From: Terebella lapidaria | Lineage: Eukaryota > Annelida > Polychaeta > Terebellida > Terebellidae | Direction of reading: 5' to 3' | Assembly: GCA_949152475.1 (NCBI GenBank) | Contig: OX424555.1 | Span: 100,039,515 to 100,103,514, forward strand | DNA: 64,000 nucleotides | Shown here: in pieces, positions 10,375 through 24,500 of the stretch | How positions within the stretch are numbered: the stretch's first letter is position 1 | Layout of the letters: every line of letters starts with the position of its first letter | Translations under genes and position numbers: made by a program | The notes under the pieces: generated by a model | What the model was told of the DNA's origin: nothing | Databases searched by the model: none | What the model saw: the letters and a program-made list of their open reading frames with translations, nothing else

Positions 10375-10870
10375 TAAAATACAACAGGAATTTGACCTTT
10401 GACCTAATTTTCAAAGTTGCAAGACAACATGGCTAATATCTTGCTTCTTATCGATTTTATAGCTTGGGAATCAATTGTGGACATATAGGAAATGATATAC
10501 GTCGAATATTCTGATGACCTTAAATTTGAACTTGAATTCATTTTCAAGGTCAGAGCACGAAATTGCCAATATCTCGCTTATTAACGACTTTACAGCTTAT
10601 ATAGGAATCAATTGTGGACTTATAGGGAATGATATATGTAGCTTAAAGTTCTCGTGACATCGAACTTGCCCTTTGACGTTATTTTCAAGGTCAGAGCACG
10701 AAATGGCTAATATCTATCTCGTTATCAACTTTACAGCCTAGGAATCAATTGTGAACATATAGAAAACAATGTTCCCCTTGGGCACATGTTGTTGAAAAAT
10801 TTTCATTTCAGACTTTGAGAACTTAACACTGTACATTTCCCCAGTAACCTTTCTCAGCCTTTGGGCAGCT
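10375..10870 (+). mobile_element. Decayed family A fragment
   Basis: It contains three diverged units of the family A body repeat (AATCAATTGTGGACATATAG, GACCTTGAATTTGA-like words). It ends near 10850 with a mutated right terminus, CAGTAACCTTTCTCAGCC. The left terminus is missing. Confidence 0.55.
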
Positions 10871-11340
10871 CATACATTCCAGGATAAATCACAATAAATA
10901 TGATACCATTCCACAACATAGGCACTTCATTTAATGTGTCCTGCTCAACCTGAAATTTGATGTAGTTGTATTCAGGGTGACTGGGACCCTTCTGTTTTCT
11001 CCTTTATTATCACTCATCTACACTGACAGAAATTGCACATAACGAAGACATACTCTGCTACCGACGTGGAGTTAATACAATATAAGTTTTAATTTCTGGT
11101 ACTTCTTCTGTGATTTTGAACATCTTAACAAAAGTAAATCTTTTTTCACAGTATGGGAACGTTTTACAATTTTTCTACATTCGATGCTCAAACCCTACAG
11201 TGTTGCAGACGACCAGTAACCAGAGACGCCAGAAGTGCACAAAATACATAAAACGGTTAGCTGTTTCATAGGTAGATGGGTATGGGAGCCAACTGGATTG
11301 AAATGAGTGTCAAACATTATTTTCATAAAAGTGTCCCCCG
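10871..11340. other. Unassigned non-coding stretch
   Basis: I see no open frame of note, no splice-bounded exon that I can defend, and no repeat. Confidence 0.4.
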
Positions 11341-11773
11341 CTCATACTGAATATACCCTATAGGAAATGATATATGCTGAATATTCTGATTACTTTGAAT
11401 TTGACCTTTGACCTCATTTTCAACATCAGAGCATAAAATGGCTAATATCTCGCTTATTATTTACTTTTCAGCTTGGTAATCAATTGTGGACATATGAGAA
11501 ATAATATATACTGAATATTCTTGTGACTTTGGATATGACCTTTGACCTCATTTTCAAGGTCAGAGCACGAAATGGCACATATCTCACTTGTCAACTTCAC
11601 AGCTTACGAATCAATTGTGGACATACAAGAAATGATATATGGTGAATAAACTTCTAACCTTGAAGTTACCAGACCATCGGTCTGATCACCTATTGGCTAG
11701 CCGGTAAGCTACAGGTCCCTTGGGCCTATGTTTCCATGCTTCACATGAAATACCTCCAAGGCCTTTATGCCTT
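11341..11773 (+). mobile_element. Decayed A/C composite fragment ending in a family C terminus
   Basis: Bases 11341-11660 are family A body units. Bases 11667-11700 are a mutated A-type terminus (TTACCAGACC..GGTCTGAT). Bases 11740-11773 are the family C 3' end: CCTCCAAGGCC, a short hairpin, then GACGTCTAG followed by T. The same C end is found at 24708 and, reversed, at 37975. Confidence 0.5.
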
Positions 11774-12239
11774 GACGTCTAGTTTGACTTTTACTTAGGC
11801 TTTAAGGACAGTGATGATTTTTGGAGCGTAATTTTTGCCGACAACGATATCTTTCATATTTGATATCGTCCTTAGTGTTCAAAATTTAAAATTTGAAGAA
11901 ATTGACCGGTGGTGTTGACATGGTGGAATATAACCAGATTGTTGAACATTTTCTAAAACAATGTTTATATGGTGTTGTTCGGATAGTTTCTGAATCTCAC
12001 AGAATGCCGTTTGAACAACCCAACCCCTGTAGTTTGTTCACTGTTCAATCATTGTTTTCAACACCACGCCGTTCCGTGCACAATGTTGTGACAGGTTTTT
12101 TTTTTTTTCAAAACGGCTATTGTTCTTTGCTTACATGTATATATAACCAGTGCACTCATAAACGGCATGACCAGTGATTACATGATATATAATTAAGAAA
12201 TTTCAATACATAGACCACGAACAGTTGTTTGCACAATTT
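11774..12239. other. Unassigned stretch upstream of the first visible SIRT7 exon
   Basis: No exon encoding the N-terminal basic region expected for SIRT7 was found here or further left, so that exon may lie outside the window. A T-run occurs at about 12096-12110. Confidence 0.35.
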
Positions 12240-12480
12240 ACTTACTAGGGGCACCACCCATTCATCATCCATGGCCTTAAGGCGCTTCACAATTTAGAAC
12301 TTAGTCCTCTGAGAGTGGTCACTGCCAGGGTACATGTCATTCCAAGAATGAGGGCAGGGAGAAAACCACCCTACAAATACCGCACCTGTGGCCGAACATG
12401 GGATTCAACCCACACCGGCAATGGCTCTTGGTTCAAACTGAACGTCTAAGCACTTGAACAGCAATTGAACCTTATATATA
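12240..12480 (-). repeat. SINE-like fragment
   Basis: On the minus strand, GGTTGAATCC (12401-12410) matches an RNA polymerase III B-box, and GTGCTTAGACGTTCAG lies upstream where an A-box-like region would be expected. The body ends in GTGAAGCGCCTT-like sequence. This layout suggests a tRNA-derived SINE, but no second copy is in the window and no flanking duplication was seen. Confidence 0.35.
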
Positions 12481-12512
12481 CAACAGATTCTTATGTAGAT
12501 TTTTCTTTGCAG

Positions 12513-15500
12513 GTTGAAGATCCTGAAAACATTCTGAAGGAGAAATGTAATGAACTTGCACAAATCATCAATGACTCTCAGTGTCTGGTGATTTACACTG
12601 GCGCTGGAATCAGCACTGTAAGTTTGTACATTTGAATACACTGGCGCTGGAATCAGCACTGTAAGTTTGTACATTTGAATACACTGGCGCTGGAATCAGC
12701 ACTGTAAGTTTGTACATTTGAATACACTGGCGCTGGAATCAGCACTGTAAGTTTGTACATTTGAATACACTGGCGCTGGAATCAGCACTGTAAGTTTGTA
12801 CATTTGAATACACTGGCGCTGGAATCAGCACTGTAAGTTTGTACATTTGAATACACTGGCGCTGGAATCAGCACTGTAAGTTTGTACATTTGAATACACT
12901 GGCGCTGGAATCAGCACTGTAAGTTTGTACATTTGAATACACTGGCGCTGGAATCAGCACTGTAAGTTTGTACATTTGAATACACTGGCGCTGGAATCAG
13001 CACTGTAAGTTTGTACATTTGAATACACTGGCGCTGGAATCAGCACTGTAAGTTTGTACATTTGAATACAATGGTGCTGGAATCAGCACTGTAAGTTTGT
13101 ACATTTGAATACACTGGTGCTGGAATCAGCACTGTAAGTTTGTACATTTGAATACACTGGCGCTGGAATCAGCACTGTAAGTTTGTACATTTGAATACAC
13201 TGGCGCTGGAATCAGCACTGTAAGTTTGTACATTTGAATACACTGGCGCTGGAATCAGCACTGTAAGTTTGTACATTTGAATACACTGGCGCTGGAATCA
13301 GCACTGTAAGTTTGTACATTTGAATACACTGGCGCTGGAATCAGCACTGTAAGTTTGTACATTTGAATACACTGGCGCTGGAATCAGCACTGTAAGTTTG
13401 TACATTTGAATACACTGGCGCTGGAATCAGCACTGTAAGTTTGTACATTTGAACACACTGGCGCTGGAATCAGCACTGTAAGTTTGTACATTTGAACACA
13501 CTGGCGCTGGAATCAGCACTGTAAGTTTGTACATTTGAATACACTGGTGCTGGAATCAGCACTGTAAGTTTGTACATTTGAATACACTGGTGCTGGAATC
13601 AGCACTGTAAGTTTGTACATTTGAATACACTGGTGCTGGAATCAGCACTGTAAGTTTGTACATTTGAATACACTGGCGCTGGAATCAGCACTGTAAGTTT
13701 GTACATTTGAATACACTGGCGCTGGAATCAGCACTGTAAGTTTGTACATTTGAATACACTGGCGCTGGAATCAGCACTGTAAGTTTGTACATTTGAATAC
13801 ACTGGCGCTGGAATCAGCACTGTAAGTTTGTACATTTGAATACACTGGTGCTGGAATCAGCACTGTAAGTTTGTACATTTGAATACACTGGTGCTGGAAT
13901 CAGCACTGTAAGTTTGTACATTTGAATACACTGGCGCTGGAATCAGCACTGTAAGTTTGTACATTTGAATACACTGGCGCTGGAATCAGCACTGTAAGTT
14001 TGTACATTTGAATACACTGGCGCTGGAATCAGCACTGTAAGTTTGTACATTTGAATACACTGGCGCTGGAATCAGCACTGTAAGTTTGTACATTTGAATA
14101 CACTGGCGCTGGAATCAGCACTGTAAGTTTGTACATTTGAATACACTGGCGCTGGAATCAGCACTGTAAGTTTGTACATTTGAATACACTGGCGCTGGAA
14201 TCAGCACTGTAAGTTTGTACATTTGAATACACTGGCGCTGGAATCAGCACTGTAAGTTTGTACATTTGAATACACTGGTGCTGGAATCAGCACTGTAAGT
14301 TTGTACATTTGAATACACTGGTGCTGGAATCAGCACTGTAAGTTTGTACATTTGAATACACTGGTGCTGGAATCAGCACTGTAAGTTTGTACATTTGAAT
14401 ACACTGGTGCTGGAATCAGCACTGTAAGTTTGTACATTTGAATACACTGGTGCTGGAATCAGCACTGTAAGTTTGTACATTTGAATACACTGGTGCTGGA
14501 ATCAGCACTGTAAGTTTGTACATTTGAATACACTGGTGCTGGAATCAGCACTGTAAGTTTGTACATTTGAATACACTGGTGCTGGAATCAGCACTGTAAG
14601 TTTGTACATTTGAATACACTGGTGCTGGAATCAGCACTGTAAGTTTGTACATTTGAATACACTGGTGCTGGAATCAGCACTGTAAGTTTGTACATTTGAA
14701 TACACTGGTGCTGGAATCAGCACTGTAAGTTTGTACATTTGAATACACTGGCGCTGGAATCAGCACTGTAAGTTTGTACATTTGAATACACTGGCGCTGG
14801 AATCAGCACTGTAAGTTTGTACATTTGAATACACTGGCGCTGGAATCAGCACTGTAAGTTTGTACATTTGAATACACTGGCGCTGGAATCAGCACTGTAA
14901 GTTTGTACATTTGAATACACTGGCGCTGGAATCAGCACTGTAAGTTTGTACATTTGAATACACTGGCGCTGGAATCAGCACTGTAAGTTTGTACATTTGA
15001 ATACACTGGCGCTGGAATCAGCACTGTAAGTTTGTACATTTGAATACACTGGCGCTGGAATCAGCACTGTAAGTTTGTACATTTGAATACACTGGCGCTG
15101 GAATCAGCACTGTAAGTTTGTACATTTGAATACACTGGCGCTGGAATCAGCACTGTAAGTTTGTACATTTGAATACACTGGCGCTGGAATCAGCACTGTA
15201 AGTTTGTACATTTGAATACACTGGCGCTGGAATCAGCACTGTAAGTTTGTACATTTGAATACACTGGCGCTGGAATCAGCACTGTAAGTTTGTACATTTG
15301 AATACACTGGCGCTGGAATCAGCACTGTAAGTTTGTACATTTGAATACACTGGCGCTGGAATCAGCACTGTAAGTTTGTACATTTGAATACACTGGCGCT
15401 GGAATCAGCACTGTAAGTTTGTACATTTGAATACACTGGCGCTGGAATCAGCACTGTAAGTTTGTACATTTGAATACACTGGCGCTGGAATCAGCACTGT

Positions 15501-18500
15501 AAGTTTGTACATTTGAATACACTGGCGCTGGAATCAGCACTGTAAGTTTGTACATTTGAATACACTGGTGCTGGAATCAGCACTGTAAGTTTGTACATTT
15601 GAATACATTGGTGCTGGAATCAGCACTGTAAGTTTGTACATTTGAATACACTGGTGCTGGAATCAGCACTGTAAGTTTGTACATTTGAATACACTGGTGC
15701 TGGAATCAGCACTGTAAGTTTGTACATTTGAATACACTGGTGCTGGAATCAGCACTGTAAGTTTGTACATTTGAATACACTGGTGCTGGAATCAGCACTG
15801 TAAGTTTGTACATTTGAATACACTGGCGCTGGAATCAGCACTGTAAGTTTGTACATTTGAATACACTGGTGCTGGAATCAGCACTGTAAGTTTGTACATT
15901 TGAATACACTGGTGCTGGAATCAGCACTGTAAGTTTGTACATTTGAATACACTGGCGCTGGAATCAGCACTGTAAGTTTGTACATTTGAATACACTGGCG
16001 CTGGAATCAGCACTGTAAGTTTGTACATTTGAATACACTGGCGCTGGAATCAGCACTGTAAGTTTGTACATTTGAATACACTGGCGCTGGAATCAGCACT
16101 GTAAGTTTGTACATTTGAATACACTGGCGCTGGAATCAGCACTGTAAGTTTGTACATTTGAATACACTGGCGCTGGAATCAGCACTGTAAGTTTGTACAT
16201 TTGAATACACTGGCGCTGGAATCAGCACTGTAAGTTTGTACATTTGAATACACTGGTGCTGGAATCAGCACTGTAAGTGTGTACATTTGAATGACATGAA
16301 TAATGTAGTCACCTAAATGCCGAGGTAGATCTAATCCAGACTGTGAAGTATTACCTTCATTTGTCGTGTCAATGAGGTACCTGCTGATGCCATGTGTGCT
16401 TTTGGGGCTCTAAAACAGTCTATTATGCTCAAGAAGTACAAAAAACGTCATGTCCATTGTCTGCATTATGCAAAAACAAACATGACGAATTAAAATGTAA
16501 CATTATTGCGTTTTGTATGTATTTGGCACAGTAGACTGATTCTATGGTTTATTTATACCTAAATTACATGGTGGCGATCCTGGTGGTAAACAGGAACCCC
16601 ATTGATGCATGTTTGTTAAATGTTACTACTGCAGGCTGCTTCCATTCCCGACTATCGCGGACCCAATGGCGTGTGGACACTGCTACAGCAAGGCATCCAA
16701 CCTGAGTAAGTGGCTGTTGATGTCTGTCAGCCTGGGATCTAGATATATATTCGGGGAGCCGATATTTCTGACAGATTGTTTTCCCTTGCAGAGCCCAGGA
16801 ACTGTCCGAGAGTGAGCCGACCTTCACTCACATGTCTCTTGTGGTGCTCCATAAGCAAGGCTTGGTGAGTTGGGTGTCAAGCACATAGTCCACTTGTGTT
16901 TTTGATGTTGTTTGTGGCAGTGACTCCCAAGTTGTGCTGTCTGGTACCCAGGTGAAGCACGTCGTCTCTCAGAATTGTGATGGTCTACACGTCCGCAGTG
17001 GTTTTCCTCGTCTGGCACTTTCCGAGGTCCACGGGAACATGTTCATTGAGGTGTCTTATCAGCGAAGTATCTCACCATGATAATCACTTGTTGCTTGTTG
17101 TATCCCCCGAACAAAGTTCGGCGGATACTATGGATTTACGATCGTCGCGCCGCCGCCGCCGCGTCCGCGTCCGCGTCCGCAGACACTTTCTTGTGAACGC
17201 GCTACAGCTTACAAATCTGAACCGATTTTGATAATATTTTATATGGACATGACTTATGGTGAGATCTCAACACCTATCGATTTTGGTTGCCATAGCAACC
17301 AAAATAGCCGATTGGCGTAACATTTTGTGCTCAAATTAGCCTGTTTAACACACATGGGTTGTGAACGCTCTACGGGTGGGAGTTTTCGATGAATGATGAT
17401 GAAATCGCACAGGCTCAATGAGAAAGACCATCACACGAAACCTATTGTTTTTCAGAATGATCGAATAAATATTAATAAGTTTGAGAGGTTAACTTATTAC
17501 AACAATTAAAATGCCTACTTTGACATGTGTGATCACTCCAATAACCTGTACTATGAAAGCAAATTGCACTGGAGTCTTGTTCAGAATACAGAACTGATGT
17601 TTTTGGTGAAAACAGAACAATATTACTGAATAAGTTAACATTGGTTTTACTAGTTAAGTCTATTATTGACCACAATAAAAATAGTTAAGATGAGAAACAT
17701 TTATTATTGAGCTCAACAAGGTAAAGGTTTTGTCCAGTAGAGATTTCACAGGTGTAACCAAATAAGTTAACATTATTTTCACTAGTTAAGTCTATTATTG
17801 ACCACAATAAAAATAGTTAAGACAAGAAACATTTATTATTGGGCTCAACAAGGTAAAGCTTCTGTGCAGTAGAGATTTCATGGCTGTAGCCGAATAAGTT
17901 AACATCATTTTTGTATCCCCCGAACAAAGTTCGGCGGATACTATGGATTTGGCTTCGTCGTCCGCGTCCGCGCCCGCGTCCGCGTCCGCAGAGATTTTCT
18001 TGTGAACGCGCTACAGGCCGCAATTCTCACCCGATCACCATTATTTTTTGCAGGCACATATATAATGGTAAGATCCCGACACCAATCGATTTTGGTTGCC
18101 GTGGCAACTGAATTGGTCGTTTGGGGACACATTTTGCATTGAAAACAGCCTGTTTGAGACACATGGCTTGTGAACGCGCTACAGGCCGCAATTCTCACCC
18201 GATCACCATTATTTTTTGCAGGCACATATATTATGGTAAGATCCCGACACCAATCGATTTTGGTTGCCGTGGCAACTGAATTGGTCATTTGGGGACACAT
18301 TTTGCATTGAAAACAGCCTGTTTGAGACACATGGCTTGTGAACGCGCTACAGGCTGCAATTTTTGACGAATCTCGATAATATTTGGAAGTGTTGTTGGGA
18401 AGGGCTGTCACACGAAACCAATCGTTTTTTAGAATGATCATATAAATATTAATATGTTAACAGCCTAACTTATTACAGAATTTTGAAATATCCATTTTGA

Positions 18501-21500
18501 CATGTACGATCATTCCAATAGCCTGTACAGTGGAAGGTAATGACACTGGTTTCTTGTTCAGAATGGAGAACTGAAGTTTTCAGTGAAAACAGGACAATAT
18601 TACTGAATAAGTTAACATTAGTTTTATTAGTTAAGTCTATTATTGTCCACAATAAAAATAGTTAAGACGAGAAACGTTTATTATTAAGCTCAACAAGGTA
18701 AAGGTTTTGTCCAGTACAAATTTCATGGGTGTAACTGAATAAGTTAACATTATTTTTAATAGTTAAGTCTATTATTGACCACAATAAAAATAGTTAAGAC
18801 AAGAAATATTTATTATTAACCTCAACAAGGTAAATGTTTTGTCCAGTACAAATTTCATTGGTGTAACCGAATAAGTTAACATTATTTTCACTAGTTAAGT
18901 ATATTATTGACCACAATAAAAATAGTTAAGTCTATTATTGACCACAATAAAAATAGTTAAGATGAGAAATATTTATTATTAAGCTCAACAAGGTGAAAGT
19001 ATGTCCAGTACAGATTTCATGGGTGTACTGAATAAGTTAACATTATTTTTACTAGTTTAGTCTATTATTGACCACAATAAAAATAGTTAAGACAAGAAAT
19101 ATTTATTATTGGGCTCAACAAGGTAAAGATTCTGTCCAGTAGACATTTTATGTCTGTAACCATATAAGTTAACATTTTTTTTGCTAGTTAAGTCTATTAT
19201 TGACCTCAATAAAAATAGTTAAGATGAGAAACAATTATTATTGAGCTCAACAAGGTTAAAGATTTGTCCAGTACAAATTTCATTGGTGTAACCGAATAAG
19301 TTAACATTATTTTCACTAGTTAAGTCTATCATTGACCACAATAAAAATAGTTAAGTCTATTATTGACCACAATAAAAATAGTTAAGATGAGAAATATTTA
19401 TTATTAAGCTCAAGAAGGTGAAAGTATGTCCAGTACAGATTTCGTGGGTGTACTGAATAAGTTAACATTATTTTTACTAGTTTAGTCTATTATTGACCAC
19501 AATAAAAATAGTTAAGACAAGAAATATTTATTATTGGGCTCAACAAGGTAAAGATTCTGTCTAGTAGACATTTTGTGTCTGTAACCAAATAAGTTAACAT
19601 TTTTTTTGCTAGTTAAGTCTATTATTGACCTCAATAAAAATAGTTAAGATGAGAAACAATTATTATTGAGCTCAACAAGGTTAAGGTTTTGTCTGGTAGA
19701 AATTTCTGGGTGTAACTGAATAAGTTAACTTTATTTTTACATGTTAAGTCTATTATTGACCACAATGAAAATAGTTAAGACAAGAAATATTTATTATTGG
19801 GCTCAACAAGGTGAAGGCTTTGTCCAGTAGAGATTTTATGTTTGTGACCAAATAAGTTAACATTATTTTTTTGCTAGTTAAGTCTATTATTGATCACAAT
19901 AGCTTTTTATGAAAACATTGATCAACTTTTACTTTGAATTTCAACTTGAAACCATGTTTGGCACAAATTATGAGTTAAAATATAACTAATGGTGAAAAAT
20001 TCGATCTGGCTCCAATTTCGTCATCTTGAAATGCAGTTTTGGTCAACTTTTACTTTGAATTTCAACTTGAAAGCATGTTTGGCACATATTATAAGTCGAA
20101 ATATAACTTATGGCGAAAAGTTCTATCTGGCTCCAATTTCGTCATCTTGAAATGCAGTTTTGGTCAACTTTTACATTGAATTTCAACTTAATACCAAGTT
20201 TGGCACATATTATGAGTTGAAATATAACTCATGGCGAAAAGTTTGATCTGGGTCCAATTTCGTCATCTTGAAATGCAGTTTTGGTCAACTTTTACTTTGA
20301 ATTTCAACTTGAAAGCATATTTGGCACATATTATGAGTCGAAATATAACTTATGGTGAAAAGTTCGATCTGGCTCCAATTTCGCCATCTTGAAATGCAGT
20401 TTTGGTCAACTTTTAGTTTGAATTTCAATTTGAAACCAAGTTGGGCAGGTATTATGAGTTAAAATATAACTTATGACGAAAAGTTTGATCTGGCTCCAAT
20501 TTTGTCATCTTGAAATGCAGTTTTGATTAACTTTTACTTTGAATTTCAACTTGAAACCATGTTTGGCCCATACATGTATTATGAATCGAAAAATAACTTA
20601 TGGTGAGAAGTTCAATCTAGCTCCAATTTCGTCATCTTGAAATGCATTTTTGGTCAAATTTTACTCTGAATTTCAACTTGGAACCAAGTTTGTAAAATAT
20701 TCTGAGTTGAAATATAAATAGGTGAAAAGATTGATCTATCTGTATTTTCGTTATTTTATCAAACATGTCGAATGGAAATTCATATAAAGAGATTTCAGTG
20801 GTGATTTTGAATTCGACCTTCAATAACCTCGGAAAATCAGTGCAGCAGTTTTGGTGGGGAAAAGAAAACAGTTGTGACTTGGGATTTAACATTTCTCTGG
20901 TAATCTTTTTTAGCCCTTGCTCTAGTTTTTCACACTTGACAGTGATATATTTGGGGCAACAGAGATGATAGGGCTATGGGGGATACACCCAAGCGGTCGT
21001 AGGCGACCGGAAGCGTCTAGTTACTAGTTAAGTCTATTAATGACCTCAAGAAAAATAGTTAAGACAAGAAACATTTATTATTGAGCACAACAATTTAAAA
21101 GTTTTGTCCAGTAGAGATTTCATGGGTGTAACCGGATAAGTTAACATTATTTTTACCATTAAAGTCAATTTTTACTTTGAATTTCAACTTGAAACCAAGT
21201 TTGGCACATATTATGAATTAAAATATAATTTATGGTGAAAAAATCGATCTGGCTCCAATTTCGTCATCGTGAAATGCAGTTTTGGTAAACTTTTACTTGA
21301 ATTTCAGCTCGAAACCAAGTTTGGCACATAATTATTATGAATTAAAATTTAAATTATGGTGAAAAGTTTGGTCTGGCTCCTATTTCGTCATCTTGAAATG
21401 TAGTTTTGGTCAACTTTTACTTTGAATTTCAACTTGGAACCAAGTTTGGCATATAGTATGAGTTGAAATATAACTTATGGTGAAAAGTTCGATCTGGCTC

Positions 21501-24500
21501 CAATTTAGTCATCTTGAAATGCAGTTTTTGTCAACTTTTGCTTGAATTTCAACTTGGAACCAAGTTTGTCAAATATTCTGAGTTGAAGTATAACTTTGGG
21601 TGAAAACTTTTATCTGGCTGTAATTTCGCTATTTTATCAAACATGTCGAAATGGAAATTCGTATGCAGTGATTTTAGTGGTGATCTTGAATTCGACCTTC
21701 AATAAGCTTGAAAGGTTTCACACTCACAATGTACATCAGTGATATATTTGGGGCAACAGGGATGATAGGGCTACGGGGGATACACCCAAGCGGTCGTAGG
21801 CGACCGGAAGCGTCTAGTTTGTCTTGTATGTCAAGGCATTTGTATAATCTGTATCATGTAAGCATGAAGGACGGTTTCTGTGTGTCACTGTGCAGGTCTG
21901 CGGACGCTGTGTACCAGCTGTCGAGTATCTTCGAGTCTTTGATGTTACCGAGCGTACTGGAGTCAGGAAGCACAGGACGGGTCGCCTTTGTGCTCAGTGT
22001 GGTGGTGAGCTCCAGGACTCTATCGTTCACTTTGGCGAAAAGGGTGATCTGGGACCGCCTCATAACTGGGACCAGGCTGCGGCCGCCACGGATTGCGCTG
22101 ATGTTATTCTATGTTTGGGCTCCAGTCTAAAGGTAAACAGTCAGCTTTTCAAACACAATGGTGTACTCGTAGACAAGTAGGTTGGTCATGGACAAGATGA
22201 TAATTGTTTTCTATATCCAGGTGTTGAAGAAGTACCCTTGTCTCTGGCACACACACAAACCTCCGTCAAAGCGAGCCAAGCTCTGTATCGTCAATCTCCA
22301 ATGGACGCCGAAAGATGATTCCGCACATCTTAAAATCAACGGTCGCTGTGACCAAGTCATGGAGATTGTCATGGAAAAACTGGGGCTGGATGTGCCCAGG
22401 TATTCAATGTAAGTGACATCTCTCTTTCTCTCGTGTGCCCAGGTATTCAATGTAAGTGACATCTCTCTTTCTCTCATAAGTGATGTCATACTCTCACTGT
22501 CTCATAGTCAGTAATCTTGCTAGGTTTATGCTATTAAAAAAAACTATGGTTTTAGCAGATTTTTTAGGTTACCGGACCTATGGTCCGATAACCTATTGGC
22601 ATGGCGTTGCGTCCGTCGTCCGTCGTCCGGCGTCCGTCGTCGTCCGTCGTCGTCGTCGTCCACATTTTTATCTTTTTTGTTTACAGGCGAATATTTCTGA
22701 AATTTTGCACAAAAATACTTAAAAATAATTCAAGAAGGAGGTATTTTTTAGTTTTTTGATTTTCGCATTTTTTTCAAAATGGCGGCCGTTTTCGACGAAA
22801 AATGCCTGATTTTGGACTTTGGCGGCCATTTTCTCAAAATCTGTTCAGTAACTTTTTTTCTTTTTGATAAATAACACTCCTCATATGTACTTCTATGATG
22901 TCTATAAATTTCGTTGCGCTTGAATCGCTCGAAGTGGGCCATTTTGGCCCAAACTCGGCTCAAATGGGACTTTCCCATGTTAAATTCTCCTATGCTTTAT
23001 AATGGGACACATTATGCCTAATATCTCACTTGATATTGAGATTAGAGACTAGGAGTCAATTGTGGACCTATAGGAAATGATATATGCTGAATATTCTCAT
23101 GACCTTGAATTTGACCTCTGACCTCACTTTCAAGGTCAGAGCACAAAATGGCTTATATCTCGCTTATTATCGACTCTACAGCTTAGGAATCAATTGTGGA
23201 CATATAGGAAATGATATGTTCTGAATATTCTCGTGACCTTGAATTTGACCTCTGACCTCAGTTTCAAGGTCAGAGCACAAAATGGCTTATATCTCGCTTA
23301 TTATCGACTCTACAGCTTAGGAATCAATTGTGGACATATAGGAAATGATATATGCTGAATATTCTGATGACCTTGAATTTGACCTTCGACCTCATTTTCA
23401 AGGTCACAGGACAAAATGGCTAATATCTCGCTTGTTATTGACTTTACAGCTTAGCAATCAATTATGAACATATAGGAAATGACATATGCAGATTATTGTC
23501 ATGACCTTGAATTTGACATTTGACCTCATTTTCAAGGTCACAGGACAAAATGGTTAATATCTCACTTATTATCGATTTTACAGATTAGGAATCAATTGTG
23601 GACATATAGGAAATGATATATGCTGAATATTCTCGTGACCTTGAATTTGACCTCTGACCTCATTTCTAAGGTCCAAGGACAAACTGGCTCATATCTTGCT
23701 CCTCTATTGACTGTATGGCTTGGGAATCAATTGTGGACATGATATACATGATATAGAAAATGATATACACTGAATATTTTGATGACCTTGAATTTGACCT
23801 TTGCCCCTTCATTTTCAAGGCTACAGCATAAAATTGCTAATCTTTCTCTGATTATTGAACTTACAGCTTAGCAATCAACTGTGGACATGATATATGCTTA
23901 ATGTTATATATGCTGAATATTCTCTTGACCTTGAATTCAACCAGTGACCTGGCTAATACCTAAAATATTAAACATTGTCCGGTAACCTATCTTTGGCCCT
24001 TGGCCTAATTTTTTCATCTTTTTCTTCCGCCGTTTTGGTTTCCGAACGATAACTTTTGTTTGCCTCAATGGATCTTTGACAAATTTTCATCACTGGTCCG
24101 AAATGATACGTGGAAGAACCCTATTCTTTTTGAGCCAGATCTGAGGTCCGTGAGGATGAAATCAAGGTTGATTTTGAGACTCGGTTTCCGGGCAATAACT
24201 CAATATGTATTCATGCAATGGCTGCAGATCTTCATGCAATGGCTTTCATAGAGGTTCATATACAACCAAGGAAGAACCCTATTGATTTTTGGATCAATCC
24301 GTCCAACAAACTATGACCTAGAGCTCGAAAGAATCTTTGCTGATTCATCCTTGAGGCTTTCATGCATACCTCTGAAACGGTGTGTCGTAGAGCGAAGGGG
24401 GCGTTATTTTCAGACTCGTTGCTTTAGACAAACATGTCTGAGGGGTATTGGGGATGACTTTTGACCTTGACCTGAATTTTTTTTTCTGAGTGGGCATTTT

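Noticed and set aside
11893..12177. 94-codon plus-strand frame as the missing SIRT7 N-terminal exon
   Set aside because: It lacks the basic coiled region expected before the sirtuin core and has no donor in the right phase.
12595..16291. CRISPR-like regularity
   Set aside because: The repeats are contiguous with no variable spacers and lie in a eukaryotic intron.
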